Assembly (NCBI RefSeq): GCF_001297775.1
Contig: NZ_LIFX01000011.1
Location: forward strand, 1 to 64,000
Direction: 5' to 3'
Source of the DNA: Trabulsiella odontotermitis
GTDB taxonomy: Bacteria > Pseudomonadota > Gammaproteobacteria > Enterobacterales > Enterobacteriaceae
Length of the DNA stretch: 64,000 nt
Under the pieces are notes generated by a model, which saw only the letters and a program-made list of their open reading frames with translations, was not told the DNA's origin and searched no databases. A program made the position numbers and the translations under genes. This document shows positions 1-8,983 of the stretch, piece by piece; positions within the stretch are counted from its first letter, which is position 1; the number at the start of each line of letters is the position of its first letter.

Positions 1-1938
1 GCCTCGCTGATTAACACCGGGACCCTGGAGTTCACCGCCGCACAGAGCAGCAAGCCACTGCGGTTCAACGGCAATGCCCAGGTGATTAACGCCGGAACCA
101 TGAATGTCACCGGGGTGGCTGACGGTATTGTGTCAGAAGGCTCAGCCACTGATGCCTTCTTCTGGAACCAGCAGGGCGCCACGCTCAACTTCAGCGGCAA
201 CAACGGCTGGGGCGTCAAAATGGGGGGCAGCGGCTACTCAGCGCAGAACGACGGCACCATTAACATCAGCGGCAACAAATCCGTGGCGATGTACGTGGGC
301 GGCAGTAACCAGGCAGTCAACAACGGCACCATTAACCTCGGCACCGAGGGCGGCAGTGACTCCGGGCTTATCGGTATGCAGCTGGGGGCTGACGCCACCG
401 AAGACGCGGTGATTGAGAACAACGGCACCATCAATATTTATGCCGACAACTCGTATGCCTTCAGCAAGGCCGGTGCGAACGGCCATGTGGTCAACAACGG
501 CACCGTGTATATCGCTGATGATGTCACCGGCTCCGGCCTGATTGCCCAGGACTCCGCCACCATCGAAGGGCTGAACGGCAATGACGGCAACGCCAGCGAA
601 GTGCACTACTACAGCCACGACAACAGCAACAGCCTGAACGGTTACGTGGTCGGCACCAACGCTGACGGCAGTGCCGGGCAACTGATGGTCAGCAATGCCA
701 GCATGGACGGCGTCAGCGTCAACACCGGTTTCACCTCCGGCACGTCGGCCACCACCATGACTTTCGACAACGTGGTGCAGGGCAGCAACCTGACCGACGC
801 GGACGCCATCACCTCCACCTCGGTGGTGTGGAACGCGCAGGGCAGCACTGATGCCCAGGGCAACGTGGACGTCACCATGACCAAAAACGCCTATGCCGAT
901 GTGGCAACCGACAGTTCGGTCAGCAGCGTGGCGACCGCGCTGGACGCGGGTTACACCAGCAATGAACTGTACAGCAGCCTCAACGTCGGCAGCACCGCAG
1001 AGCTCAACAGCGCCCTGAAACAGGTGAGCGGCAGCCAGGCAACGAACGTGTTCCGTGAAGCACGGATGCTGGGCAACCGCTTTGACATGCTGGCCGACGC
1101 GGCACCGCAGGTGAGCAGCGGTCTGGCATTCAACGTGGTGGCGAAAGGCGACCCGCGTGCCGAACTCGGTAAAAACACCGACTACGACATGATGGCCCTG
1201 CGTCAGAAACTCGCCCTCACGGACAGCCAGAACCTGACGATGGAGTACGGTATCGCGCGCCTTGATGGCAGCGGCAGCCAGAGTGCCGGTAACAACGGCA
1301 TCACCGGCGGCTACAGCCAGTTCTTCGGTCTGAAGCATCAGATGGCGTTTGACAACGGCCTGAGCTGGAACAACGCCCTGCGTTATGACGTGCATAACCT
1401 CGACAGCAACCGCTCTGTTTCCTACGGCGACACCAACAAGACCGCTGACAGCAGCGCGAAACAGCAGTATCTGGAGTTCCGCAGCGAAGGGGCGAAGACG
1501 TTTGAACTGAGCGAGGCGCTGACCGTCACCCCGTATGCGGGTGTCAAACTGCGCCATACGCTGGAAGACGGTTATCAGGAGCGTAACGCCGGAGACTTCA
1601 ACCTGAACATGAACAGCGGCAGTGAAACGGCGGTGGACAGTATCGTCGGGATGAAGCTGGATTATGCCGGGAAAGATGGCTGGGGAGCGAGCGCCACCCT
1701 GGAAGGCGGCCCGAACCTGAGCTATTCGAAGAGCCAGCGCAGTGCGACACTGGCGGGTGCCGGAAGCCAGCGCTTTGCGGTGGACGACGGCCAGAGCGGC
1801 GGCGGCGTTAACAGTCTCGCGACGGTGGGCGTGAAGTACAGCGGCGAAAGCAGTGCCCTGCAGCTTGACGCGTTCCACTGGAAGGAGGACGGCATCAGCG
1901 ATAAGGGGATGATGCTGAATTATAAGAAGATGTTTTAA
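1..1938 (+). CDS. Autotransporter, 3' part (passenger end plus beta-barrel)
   Basis: The frame is open from the first base, so the 5' end lies outside the window; an in-frame ATG at 82 is internal. The first 210 or so residues are Asn/Gly-rich with recurring INNGTI- and VNNGT-type repeats, typical of a right-handed beta-helix passenger. After a Ser/Thr-rich linker, about the last 280 residues alternate polar and hydrophobic residues like a 12-strand autotransporter barrel and end in an aromatic residue (KKMF). This is a type Va secreted protein whose barrel sits in the outer membrane; the displayed function cannot be told from this part. It resembles AIDA-like adhesins in style. Codon use is GC-rich and regular, with no sign of decay. 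Confidence 0.9.
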   Translation, partial: ASLINTGTLEFTAAQSSKPLRFNGNAQVINAGTMNVTGVADGIVSEGSATDAFFWNQQGATLNFSGNNGWGVKMGGSGYSAQNDGTINISGNKSVAMYVGGSNQAVNNGTINLGTEGGSDSGLIGMQLGADATEDAVIENNGTINIYADNSYAFSKAGANGHVVNNGTVYIADDVTGSGLIAQDSATIEGLNGNDGNASEVHYYSHDNSNSLNGYVVGTNADGSAGQLMVSNASMDGVSVNTGFTSGTSATTMTFDNVVQGSNLTDADAITSTSVVWNAQGSTDAQGNVDVTMTKNAYADVATDSSVSSVATALDAGYTSNELYSSLNVGSTAELNSALKQVSGSQATNVFREARMLGNRFDMLADAAPQVSSGLAFNVVAKGDPRAELGKNTDYDMMALRQKLALTDSQNLTMEYGIARLDGSGSQSAGNNGITGGYSQFFGLKHQMAFDNGLSWNNALRYDVHNLDSNRSVSYGDTNKTADSSAKQQYLEFRSEGAKTFELSEALTVTPYAGVKLRHTLEDGYQERNAGDFNLNMNSGSETAVDSIVGMKLDYAGKDGWGASATLEGGPNLSYSKSQRSATLAGAGSQRFAVDDGQSGGGVNSLATVGVKYSGESSALQLDAFHWKEDGISDKGMMLNYKKMF

Positions 1939-1986
1939 TGTAGTCATCCCGGTGGCAGGGAGCTTGCCGGGTAATTTCCTTTCTGA

Positions 1987-2021
1987 ACCGGGTACACCTT
2001 CGTGGGTGCCCGGTTTTTTTT
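1987..2021 (+). terminator. Rho-independent terminator after the autotransporter
   Basis: A GC-rich hairpin (CCGGGTACACC, loop around TTCG, GGGTGCCCGG) is followed by eight T residues. It lies 50 bases after the autotransporter stop and separates it from the glucosidase operon. Confidence 0.75.
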
Positions 2022-2051
2022 ATTTCTGATCACAAAAAGCGCGCTTTTCAT

Positions 2052-2079
2052 TTGCCCGAATTCTCATCACGTTTAATAT
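2052..2079 (+). promoter_or_regulatory. Candidate sigma-70 promoter of the glucosidase/GntR operon
   Basis: TTGCCC (2052-2057) and TAATAT (2074-2079) are 16 bases apart and resemble -35 and -10 elements. The -10 runs into the first palindromic operator, so repressor binding there would block the promoter. This is inferred from sequence only. Confidence 0.4.
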
Positions 2080-2111
2080 GACTAGTCATTAAATTTTAAA
2101 TGACTAGTCAT
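2078..2111. promoter_or_regulatory. Paired palindromic operator, probable target of the adjacent GntR regulator
   Basis: The palindrome TGACTAGTCA occurs twice, at 2079-2088 and 2101-2110. The centres are 22 bp apart, about two helical turns, and the whole block is itself a larger inverted repeat with an AT-rich middle. Short palindromes with a central CTAG are typical of HutC-type GntR operators, and a HutC-type regulator gene is the second gene of this operon. Confidence 0.7.
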
Positions 2112-2128
2112 ATTAAGAGGTGCGAGAG

Positions 2129-3502
2129 ATGAATCGACTGCCAGCCAATTTTTTGTGGGGAAACTCGGTATCCAGTATGCAGACAGAAGGTGCATGGAAC
2201 GAGGGCGGGAAAGGGATGTCGGTGTATGACATACGCGAGCCGCGCGAATTTGCCTCCGACTGGAAAGTCGCCACCGACTCATACCACCGCTACCCGGAAG
2301 ATTTCGATCTGATGAAAGATCTGGGGATGAACTGCTACCGTTTTCAGATTGCCTGGAGCCGCGTCTGCCCGACGGGTGACGGCGAGTTTAATGACGAAGG
2401 CATCGCCTTTTATGATCGCTTTATCAATGATCTCATCGCCCGCGGCATTGAGCCGATGATCTGCCTTTATCACTTCGACATGCCGCTGGCGCTGGCGGAA
2501 ACCTACAACGGTTTCACCGACCGCCGGGTGATGGAGGCCTTTATTCGCTACGGCCAGAAGATGATCGACTGTTTTGGCGACCGCGTGAAATGGTGGCTGA
2601 CCTTTAACGAGCAAAACCTCTACCACATGCCGGATGCGTTCCTGATTTCCGGCTATATGCGTGGTGACCGCACGCTGCGCGAGCTGTATCAGATCCAGCA
2701 TCATGTGATGATGGCGCACGTGCATCTGACCCGTTATCTGCACGAGACCCAACCTGCGGCCTTAATGGGCGGTATGCTGGCGCATCAGCTGGTTTACCCG
2801 GCAACCTGCAAACCGCAGGATGTCTTTTGCGCACAACAGTACGACGAATTCACCAACCAGAACCTGCTGCGCGTCTACGCCGGGGAAGGCTACAGCCCGG
2901 AAGTGCTGGCGGTGGTGGAACGTGAAGGGTTTACCGATATTTATCAACCTGCCGATCTGGCGCTGCTCACCACCACGAAATGCGACTATCTGGCGTTCAG
3001 CTACTACGCCAGCCGCACGCTCGACAGCGACGCAATCCCGGCGGGAACGGCAGTAAATAATTATCTGACTTATGGCATGAAAGATAACCCGTTCCTGAAA
3101 GCCACCGAATGGAACTGGCAGATTGATCCGCTGGGCTTTCGCACCATCATCACCCGCTACTACAACGACTGGCGACTGCCGGTATTCCCGATTGAAAACG
3201 GTATTGGCGTGATTGAAGCCTGGGACGGCATAAACCCGGTCGAGGACGACTACCGCATTGATTATCATCGCGATCATATCAACGCCATGAAAGCGGCGAT
3301 TTTTGAGGACGGCGCTGAGGTGATTGGCTATCTTGGCTGGGGACTGATTGATATCCTCAGTTCGCAGGGTGACATGCGCAAACGCTACGGCGTGGTGTAT
3401 GTGAACCGCGATAATCATGATCTTAAAGATCTCAAACGCGTGCCGAAGAAAAGCTATGCCTGGCTGAAGCGGGCCATTCACAGCAACGGCGAAGAGATAT
3501 AA
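2129..3502 (+). CDS. 6-phospho-beta-glucosidase, glycoside hydrolase family 1
   Basis: A 457-residue GH1 enzyme that hydrolyses phosphorylated beta-glucosides in the cytoplasm after uptake. The acid/base Glu is in TFNEQN and the nucleophile Glu in PIENGIG. Near the C-terminus SQGDMRKRYG keeps the Ser, Lys and Tyr spacing that binds the 6-phosphate in this family, which argues for phosphorylated substrates over free glucosides. I chose the ATG at 2129 because AAGAGG lies eight bases upstream; an in-frame GTG at 2120 is less likely. It is followed after two bases by a GntR regulator. No PTS transporter gene is adjacent, so the transported sugar is unknown. Confidence 0.88.
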   Translation: MNRLPANFLWGNSVSSMQTEGAWNEGGKGMSVYDIREPREFASDWKVATDSYHRYPEDFDLMKDLGMNCYRFQIAWSRVCPTGDGEFNDEGIAFYDRFINDLIARGIEPMICLYHFDMPLALAETYNGFTDRRVMEAFIRYGQKMIDCFGDRVKWWLTFNEQNLYHMPDAFLISGYMRGDRTLRELYQIQHHVMMAHVHLTRYLHETQPAALMGGMLAHQLVYPATCKPQDVFCAQQYDEFTNQNLLRVYAGEGYSPEVLAVVEREGFTDIYQPADLALLTTTKCDYLAFSYYASRTLDSDAIPAGTAVNNYLTYGMKDNPFLKATEWNWQIDPLGFRTIITRYYNDWRLPVFPIENGIGVIEAWDGINPVEDDYRIDYHRDHINAMKAAIFEDGAEVIGYLGWGLIDILSSQGDMRKRYGVVYVNRDNHDLKDLKRVPKKSYAWLKRAIHSNGEEI

Positions 3503-3504
3503 CG

Positions 3505-4221
3505 ATGACCGCCAGATACCTCGCCATCGCGCGGGAAATTAAACAGCGCATTGACAGCCAGCAGTATGCGGCGAATGCGCCATTGCCGGACCAGCACGCG
3601 CTGGCGGCGGAGTTTGGCACCAGCCGGATGACCATCCAGCAGGCGATGCGCCAGCTGATTGTCGAAGGACTGATCTATACCCGCCAGGGGCAGGGAACGT
3701 TTATCCGCAAAAATTACAATCAGCTGTCGCAGTGGGAGCTGGCAGGGAGCGACTACTTTGGCGCGACCAAAACCTGGGAACATGTCGGCCCGGTGGAAAG
3801 TCAGGTACTCCGCTTTGAACTGCGTTTCCCCAGTGAAATCGAGCAGAGTTCGCTGCTGATTGATGCCGACGCGTCAGTGTACGACTTTGCCCGCCTGCGG
3901 TTACTGAAGGGGGAGCCGGTGTCGCTCGATGAAACCGTTATGCCGGTGTCACTGGTACCGGGTCTGAATAAATCGCATCTGGAAAGTTCGGTTTTTCGCT
4001 ACATTCAGGAGACGTTAGGGTTGAAGCTGATGGGCTCCCGGCGGGTGGTGCGGGCGCTCAAACCTGATGAACTGGACCGGCAGTATCTGCATTGCGACAT
4101 GACCGATCCGGTGCTGGAAGTGGAACAGGTTATCTATCTTGAGGACGGTACGCCGCTGGAGTATGCCCGGTGTCATTATCGCTACGACCACGGCGCCATG
4201 GTTATCGTGAATAACGGATAA
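3505..4221 (+). CDS. GntR-family (HutC subfamily) transcriptional regulator
   Basis: 238 residues. The N-terminal winged helix-turn-helix (about 1-70) contains the LAAEFGTSRMTIQQAMRQL recognition region; the rest (about 90-235) reads as a UTRA ligand-binding domain. The start is two bases after the glucosidase stop, so the two genes form one operon and the regulator probably senses a sugar phosphate. The paired palindrome upstream of the operon is the obvious target, giving autoregulation (inference). It is paralogous in fold to YegW at 57378. Confidence 0.88.
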   Translation: MTARYLAIAREIKQRIDSQQYAANAPLPDQHALAAEFGTSRMTIQQAMRQLIVEGLIYTRQGQGTFIRKNYNQLSQWELAGSDYFGATKTWEHVGPVESQVLRFELRFPSEIEQSSLLIDADASVYDFARLRLLKGEPVSLDETVMPVSLVPGLNKSHLESSVFRYIQETLGLKLMGSRRVVRALKPDELDRQYLHCDMTDPVLEVEQVIYLEDGTPLEYARCHYRYDHGAMVIVNNG

Positions 4222-4224
4222 TAA

Positions 4225-4254
4225 AAAAGGCGGATGTGATAATCCGCCTTTTTT
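4225..4254. terminator. Bidirectional terminator between the GntR gene and ldtB
   Basis: The stem AAAAGGCGGAT/ATCCGCCTTTT has a six-base loop and is flanked by A and T runs. It sits between two convergent genes and can end transcription from both sides. Confidence 0.8.
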
Positions 4255-4268
4255 GCTGTGTCGGGTAA

Positions 4269-5189
4269 TTAGTTCAGACGAACCGGCATCCCGGAGCGCG
4301 CCTGAATTGACTGGTTCAGTACGTTCTGATCAACGTCAGACTGACCCGTCACCTGCTGTACCGATTTGTTCAGCGTGATCGGCACAATTTCGCCGTCTTC
4401 GAACTGGGCTTCGGTGGTGGACAATGGGTTGTGAACTTCGATGTAACGGCTGCCATCCGGTTCGGTGGTGGCTTTTACTGGCTCATCAATAAACTGAACA
4501 CGGGTGCCGACCGGCACGTTCTGGAACAGGAACTTGATGTCGTCGTTACGCAGACGTACGCAGCCGTGGCTCACGCGCAGACCGATACCAAAGTTGGCGT
4601 TGGTGCCGTGGATGGCATACAGACGACCGATGTACAGCGCGTACAGGCCCATCGGGTTATCCGGGCCCGCCGGAACAACGGCAGGCAGCGGCTCACCGGC
4701 AGCACGGTATTCTGCGTGCATCTTCGCGGTTGGGGTCCAGGTCGGGCCCGCTTTCTTACGCTCTACCTTGGTGGTCCAGTTGATCGGCGTATCTTTGCCT
4801 AACTGGCCGATACCAATCGGCAGCACGATAACGGTGTTGGTGCCTTTCGGGTAGTAGTACAGACGCATTTCGGCGCTGTTGATCACGATACCTTCATGCA
4901 CGGTGTCCGGCAGGATCAGCTGTTGCGGAACGTTCAGTACCGTACCGGCTTTTGGCAGGAAGGTGTCGACGCCCGGGTTGGCTTCCAGCATGTTAGACAG
5001 GCCCATCTGGTATTCCGCGGCGAAATACTCCAGCGGCTGGCTGTTGCCTTCCGGCACAGTGATGACCTGGTTTTGCCCTACCAGACGGCTGCCGTCGGTA
5101 GGAAGGGGATACGTCACCGCGGACGCGCTATTACAAAAGCCTGCAACGGCCAGAGCAGCCGCAAAAACTGTCGATAATTTCATATTCAT
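4269..5189 (-). CDS. ldtB: L,D-transpeptidase LdtB (YbiS)
   Basis: 306 residues, nearly identical to E. coli YbiS along its length. It anchors Braun lipoprotein to peptidoglycan in the periplasm. A signal peptide ends near NSASA, a LysM-like segment follows (about 40-95), then the YkuD catalytic domain with the active Cys in SHGCVRLR and its His in the preceding YAIHGT. I start it at the ATG at 5189 (MNMKLST), which matches the E. coli protein; upstream in-frame codons would add 21 residues before the signal peptide. It is convergent with the GntR gene. Confidence 0.95.
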   Translation of the reverse strand: MNMKLSTVFAAALAVAGFCNSASAVTYPLPTDGSRLVGQNQVITVPEGNSQPLEYFAAEYQMGLSNMLEANPGVDTFLPKAGTVLNVPQQLILPDTVHEGIVINSAEMRLYYYPKGTNTVIVLPIGIGQLGKDTPINWTTKVERKKAGPTWTPTAKMHAEYRAAGEPLPAVVPAGPDNPMGLYALYIGRLYAIHGTNANFGIGLRVSHGCVRLRNDDIKFLFQNVPVGTRVQFIDEPVKATTEPDGSRYIEVHNPLSTTEAQFEDGEIVPITLNKSVQQVTGQSDVDQNVLNQSIQARSGMPVRLN

Positions 5190-5284
5190 GTTGTGCGAAA
5201 TAGTTTGCCACACTGGCGTTGTTAAGAATGAGAACCTCAGATGGGAGCGCATTATATGTGCATTCCCGCAAACAGGGAATTCAG

Positions 5285-5428
5285 ATGTGTACGAAATCAG
5301 TATTTTTCATCCTGTTTGCTACTGTAGCCGTTACTGTACAGGCTGGCGACAAATTCGGAACAATGGAAGCGGCAGACAACGAAATGCTTTGTAACCGTGA
5401 AAAAAAGGCCAGACAGTGGCATAATTAG
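5285..5428 (+). CDS. Possible small secreted protein, 47 residues
   Basis: A short frame between ldtB and ybiT. It begins [12 protein letters not shown], has a hydrophobic stretch, and has a plausible signal-peptidase site after VTVQA, leaving a charged tail of about 27 residues. AGGGAA lies about ten bases upstream of the ATG. I know no family for it, and it could be a chance ORF in the ybiT leader. Conservation of the frame in related genomes would be the test. Confidence 0.3.
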   Translation: MCTKSVFFILFATVAVTVQAGDKFGTMEAADNEMLCNREKKARQWHN

Positions 5429-5457
5429 CGGTTTGTCACATCTTTCAGGATATCTCC

Positions 5458-7053
5458 GTGTTAGTCACCAGCAACGTCACCATGCAGTTTGGCAGTAAGC
5501 CGCTGTTCGAAAATATCTCCGTCAAATTTGGCGGCGGCAACCGTTACGGCCTGATTGGCGCCAACGGTAGCGGTAAATCCACCTTTATGAAAATCCTCGG
5601 CGGCGATTTAGAACCGACGCTGGGCAACGTGTCGCTCGATCCGAACGAGCGCATCGGTAAGCTGCGTCAGGACCAGTTCGCTTTCGAAAACTTTACCGTG
5701 CTCGACACCGTTATCATGGGCCACGCGGAACTGTGGGAAGTGAAACAGGAACGTGACCGCATTTACGCGCTCGCCGAAATGAGCGAAGAAGACGGCTACA
5801 AAGTGGCCGATCTGGAAGTGAAATACGGCGAGATGGACGGTTATTCCGCCGAATCCCGCGCCGGTGAACTGCTGCTGGGCGTGGGCATTCCTGTCGAGCA
5901 ACATTACGGTCCGATGAGCGAAGTGGCGCCAGGCTGGAAACTGCGTGTGCTGCTGGCGCAGGCGCTGTTTGCCAATCCGGATATCCTGCTGCTCGACGAA
6001 CCGACCAACAACCTGGATATCGACACCATTCGCTGGCTGGAACAGGTGCTGAACGAGCGCGACAGCACCATGATCATCATTTCGCACGACCGTCACTTCC
6101 TCAACATGGTCTGCACGCATATGGCGGATCTCGACTACGGCGAGCTGCGGGTTTATCCGGGTAACTACGACGAATACATGACGGCAGCCACCCAGGCGCG
6201 TGAACGTCTGCTGGCGGATAATGCCAAGAAGAAAGCGCAGATTGCCGAACTGCAGTCGTTCGTCAGTCGCTTCAGCGCCAACGCCTCGAAATCCCGTCAG
6301 GCGACGTCCCGCGCCCGGCAGATCGACAAAATCAAACTGGATGAAGTCAAAGCCTCCAGCCGTCAGAACCCGTTCATCCGTTTCGAGCAGGACAAGAAAC
6401 TGTTCCGTAACGCGCTGGAAGTGGAAGCGCTCAGCAAAGGTTTTGATAACGGCCCGCTGTTTAAGGGCGTTAATCTGCTGCTGGAAGTGGGCGAGAAGGT
6501 CGCGGTGCTCGGCACCAACGGCGTCGGTAAATCCACCCTGCTGAAAACGCTGGTTGGCGTTCTGCCGCCGGATAACGGCACAGTGAAGTGGTCTGAGAAC
6601 GCGCAGATTGGCTACTACGCGCAGGATCACGAATACGAGTTCGAAAACGACCTGACGGTATTCGACTGGATGAGCCAGTGGAAGCAGGAAGGCGACGACG
6701 AGCAGGCGGTACGCAGCATTCTGGGGCGTCTGTTATTCAGCCAGGACGACATCAAAAAGCCAGCGAAAGTGCTTTCCGGTGGCGAAAAAGGCCGCATGCT
6801 GTTCGGTAAGCTGATGATGGAAAAACCGAATATCCTGGTGATGGACGAACCGACCAACCACCTGGACATGGAATCGATCGAATCGCTGAACATGGCGCTG
6901 GAACTTTACCAGGGCACGCTGATCTTCGTTTCACACGACCGCGAGTTTGTTTCCTCGCTGGCGACCCGGGTGATCGAAATTACCCCGCAGCGCGTGGTGG
7001 ATTTCAGCGGGAATTACGAAGATTATCTGCGTAGTAAAGGGATAGACGGGTAG
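5458..7053 (+). CDS. ybiT: ABC-F family ATPase YbiT
   Basis: 531 residues, collinear with E. coli YbiT. It has two ATPase domains with no membrane part: Walker A motifs GANGSGKS and GTNGVGKS, and Walker B/ABC-F signatures DEPTNNLD and DEPTNHLD. The second signature is canonical (LSGGEKGR); the first is degenerate (APGWKLR), as in the E. coli protein. ABC-F proteins bind the ribosome E site through the charged linker between the domains (about residues 240-310). The start is GTG at 5458. It is transcribed alone and followed by REP elements. Confidence 0.95.
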   Translation: MLVTSNVTMQFGSKPLFENISVKFGGGNRYGLIGANGSGKSTFMKILGGDLEPTLGNVSLDPNERIGKLRQDQFAFENFTVLDTVIMGHAELWEVKQERDRIYALAEMSEEDGYKVADLEVKYGEMDGYSAESRAGELLLGVGIPVEQHYGPMSEVAPGWKLRVLLAQALFANPDILLLDEPTNNLDIDTIRWLEQVLNERDSTMIIISHDRHFLNMVCTHMADLDYGELRVYPGNYDEYMTAATQARERLLADNAKKKAQIAELQSFVSRFSANASKSRQATSRARQIDKIKLDEVKASSRQNPFIRFEQDKKLFRNALEVEALSKGFDNGPLFKGVNLLLEVGEKVAVLGTNGVGKSTLLKTLVGVLPPDNGTVKWSENAQIGYYAQDHEYEFENDLTVFDWMSQWKQEGDDEQAVRSILGRLLFSQDDIKKPAKVLSGGEKGRMLFGKLMMEKPNILVMDEPTNHLDMESIESLNMALELYQGTLIFVSHDREFVSSLATRVIEITPQRVVDFSGNYEDYLRSKGIDG

Positions 7054-7060
7054 AAAAAAT

Positions 7061-7133
7061 GCCGGGTGGCGGCTTCGCCTTACCCGGCCTACCAGTCTGA
7101 ACTGTAGGCCCGGTAAGCGTAGCGCCACCGGGC
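7061..7133. repeat. REP pair (BIME-like) after ybiT
   Basis: Two REP-type palindromes in opposite orientation, 7061-7092 (GCCGGGTGGCGGC...) and 7104-7133 (GTAGGCCCGGTAAGCG...), form the usual enterobacterial head-to-head pair at the 3' end of a transcription unit. Confidence 0.8.
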
Positions 7134-7139
7134 AATGAC

Positions 7140-7385
7140 TTAAAACACCCACTCACTTCCTTCAACGCCGTCAATCAGCAACTTACGTTTCTCCCCCTCC
7201 GGTAACGTCACCTTCAGCGTTTTCCATGCCGGAATGTAATCCCCGCGGGTGGCGCCCACGCCTTTCAGCGGGAACAGGCGCAGTTCTCGACGATCCTCCT
7301 TCGCGGCATTCACATAGGTGATGCGTTCGCTGAGCGGCAGACCCGCCCCGGCGCGAACCAGCAGCGGCAGTTTTTCCAGCGGTAC
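7140..7385 (-). pseudogene. C-terminal remnant of a GH31 alpha-glucosidase/xylosidase
   Basis: The minus strand encodes about 80 residues that read like the C-terminal beta-sandwich of a family 31 glycosidase, including LEKLPLLVRAGAGLPL, and ends at a normal stop. At about 7385 the similarity stops abruptly and the opposite strand becomes the end of a LacI-type regulator. The catalytic domain is entirely missing, so this is a relic. The family call rests on motif recognition. Confidence 0.65.
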
Positions 7386-7570
7386 ACGTCCCGCGCGATG
7401 AACTGGGGACGGAAGCGGTACATATGCTCCAGCAGCGGTTGATCCGCCCTGATACGCCGGTGGGAACATTGTTGCTCAACGGCACGCTGGCCGTGCGGGA
7501 ATCAGTACGGCGGGTACGCCAGGGCAGCAGGCGTACCCCCGTTTCACGGGAAGGGCTGTACGATGATTAA
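7382..7570 (+). pseudogene. C-terminal remnant of a LacI-family regulator
   Basis: The plus frame from 7382 reads VHVPRDELGTEAVHMLQQRL and then LLNGTLAVRESVRR, the recognisable end of LacI/GalR proteins, and stops at 7568-7570. It has no start codon, DNA-binding domain or ligand core. It overlaps the end of ybiU by a few bases. With the GH31 remnant it marks a divergent sugar-use locus whose 5' halves and shared promoter were deleted. Confidence 0.65.
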
Positions 7571-8832
7571 GGCGCCATGCCCAACGCGCGTTTACCGTGA
7601 ATGTTGAGATCAGCCAGCGTGAAGCGATCCTGCCATTCGACCTCGTAATCTTCGCGCGGGAAATCCCCCGGTGACGTGCCGTGCTCCAGGGCAGCTTTCA
7701 CTTTCTGCGCATAGGCGAGGTTTTTTTCGCACAGTGGGGCGGCGGGGATATACATCACGTTGCCCCAGCCCTGCTGATTTTCCACCGGCGCGACAGAATG
7801 AATCACATCGCAATGCCACCACACGGAATCGCCTGCCTCCAGCGCCGGAATCGAGGTCAGCGCGCGGATCAACAGCGGGTGCCACTTCTCTGATACCGGC
7901 AGCACTTTTCCTGGCGCCACGCCGCACAGTTCATCGTCTGGCACATCGTCCAGCAGCGGGCGCAGCAGAACGTACGCCATCGCTTCCGGGATCGGCACCA
8001 CATGCAACAACCCCTGATGCGGGATCATATCCGACAGCGCCGTCCAGCCCTGGAAGGTGCGGAATACCGAGCATTTGGTGGTGTTATCGACAGTGTATTC
8101 TTCCACCTCAGTGCGGTGTGCCGCATTCCACGGATCGTAGTTGTCGATGTCCCCGCGGAACACACTGGCGAATGCCTGTTGGTAAGCCGGTAGCAGCCAG
8201 TGCTCCAGCGCGCCGGAATCGGTATGCGCGCCGAGACCTTTCGACGTGGTGCCTGGCGGTCGACGGCGAATGCGGTCAGGGTAAATCACGCTGACGTCCG
8301 GGTTAAACCACGTCTTACCGTCTGTTTCAAACGTCCACAGCCGGTTCAGGAACGACTGCACGGTGGCCATTTCATCGCTCTGGCGTGCCTGCATTTGCGC
8401 CTGCGACCAGTAAATCGGATAGATTTCCGGGCGCGAGGCGTCAAGTGATCCAAAAAAGGTATCGCCCGGACCTTTGTACTGTTCGTCGAAATGGTTGCGG
8501 TCGAGATATTCCAGCATTGAGCGATCCCAGCCCAGCGCCTGCTCGCGCGGGAAATGGCCTTTGATCACTGCGCAGCCGCGGCGTTTGACGGCCTCGCGCT
8601 CCGCATCGCTCACCTCACCGGCGGCGAGACGACGATAATCGATGACCGGCCAGACCGGATCCCCTTTTACTTTCAGCGCCTCGATCTCTGCCACGCGTGC
8701 TTCGATTCGCGCCGATAATGCGGCGAACACCTGCTGAACGTCGCCCATTTGCTCGCGCAGCACTTTCTTCATCTGCCGGATCGCCGCTTTGTGATCGGCA
8801 GGGAGCGTATCGTGGGTAAAGGTAAGCGTCAT
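7567..8832 (-). CDS. ybiU: YbiU, DUF1479 family Fe/2-oxoglutarate-dioxygenase-like protein
   Basis: 421 residues, full length against E. coli YbiU. Family members have a cupin-like fold; GAHTDSG supplies a His-x-Asp pair and WWHCDVIHS the distal His, so the iron triad of 2-oxoglutarate dioxygenases appears intact. The substrate is unknown. The ATG at 8832 follows GAGAGG. A 14-bp near-palindrome lies just upstream at 8847-8860 and recurs before pflE, hinting at shared control. Its stop overlaps the LacI remnant, so the deletion scar ends exactly at this gene. Confidence 0.9.
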   Translation of the reverse strand: MTLTFTHDTLPADHKAAIRQMKKVLREQMGDVQQVFAALSARIEARVAEIEALKVKGDPVWPVIDYRRLAAGEVSDAEREAVKRRGCAVIKGHFPREQALGWDRSMLEYLDRNHFDEQYKGPGDTFFGSLDASRPEIYPIYWSQAQMQARQSDEMATVQSFLNRLWTFETDGKTWFNPDVSVIYPDRIRRRPPGTTSKGLGAHTDSGALEHWLLPAYQQAFASVFRGDIDNYDPWNAAHRTEVEEYTVDNTTKCSVFRTFQGWTALSDMIPHQGLLHVVPIPEAMAYVLLRPLLDDVPDDELCGVAPGKVLPVSEKWHPLLIRALTSIPALEAGDSVWWHCDVIHSVAPVENQQGWGNVMYIPAAPLCEKNLAYAQKVKAALEHGTSPGDFPREDYEVEWQDRFTLADLNIHGKRALGMAP

Positions 8833-8846
8833 GATGACCTCTCATT

Positions 8847-8860
8847 CTTTCATTCGAAAG
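8847..8860. promoter_or_regulatory. Shared 14-bp near-palindrome, copy 1 (ybiU leader)
   Basis: CTTTCATTCGAAAG lies 15 bp upstream of the ybiU start. Its exact reverse complement occurs at 13292-13305 upstream of pflE, and a 12/14 variant is at 9867-9880 upstream of ybiV. The arms CTTTC/GAAAG suit a dimeric regulator. The cognate protein is unknown. Confidence 0.5.
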
Positions 8861-8904
8861 TGATTTAACTTACAGATGGTACTTTAGGTTATAAATAAGT
8901 TAAT

Positions 8905-8922
8905 GCAAGTTAAATAACTTGC
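8905..8922. promoter_or_regulatory. Inverted repeat upstream of ybiU
   Basis: The perfect 8-bp arms GCAAGTTA and TAACTTGC are separated by two bases, 73-90 bp before the ybiU start. The surrounding 50 bp is AT-rich and repeats AAGTTA-like half sites. A second operator is possible; the regulator is unknown. Confidence 0.4.
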
Positions 8923-8950
8923 TACAGAGTGAAAGTGAGAGGGGGAGAAC

Positions 8951-8977
8951 AAAAAAACCGGAGCAGGGCGCTCCGGT
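8951..8977 (-). terminator. Rho-independent terminator of ybiV
   Basis: On the minus strand ACCGGAGC, a short loop and GCTCCGGT are followed by seven T residues, seven bases after the ybiV stop. Confidence 0.8.
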
Positions 8978-8983
8978 GGGGGA

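Noticed and set aside
238-1947. A 569-codon open frame on the minus strand opposite the autotransporter
   Set aside because: It mirrors a GC-rich repetitive gene, has no known motifs and would place a protein antisense to a clear beta-helix and barrel sequence.
5608-6630. A 340-codon antisense frame within ybiT
   Set aside because: Low-complexity shadow of a strongly conserved ATPase gene; no RBS and no recognisable domain.
7061-7133. Possible CRISPR or attachment-site repeats in intergenic palindromes
   Set aside because: The palindromes match REP elements and occur at the ends of transcription units, without regular spacers or a neighbouring integrase.
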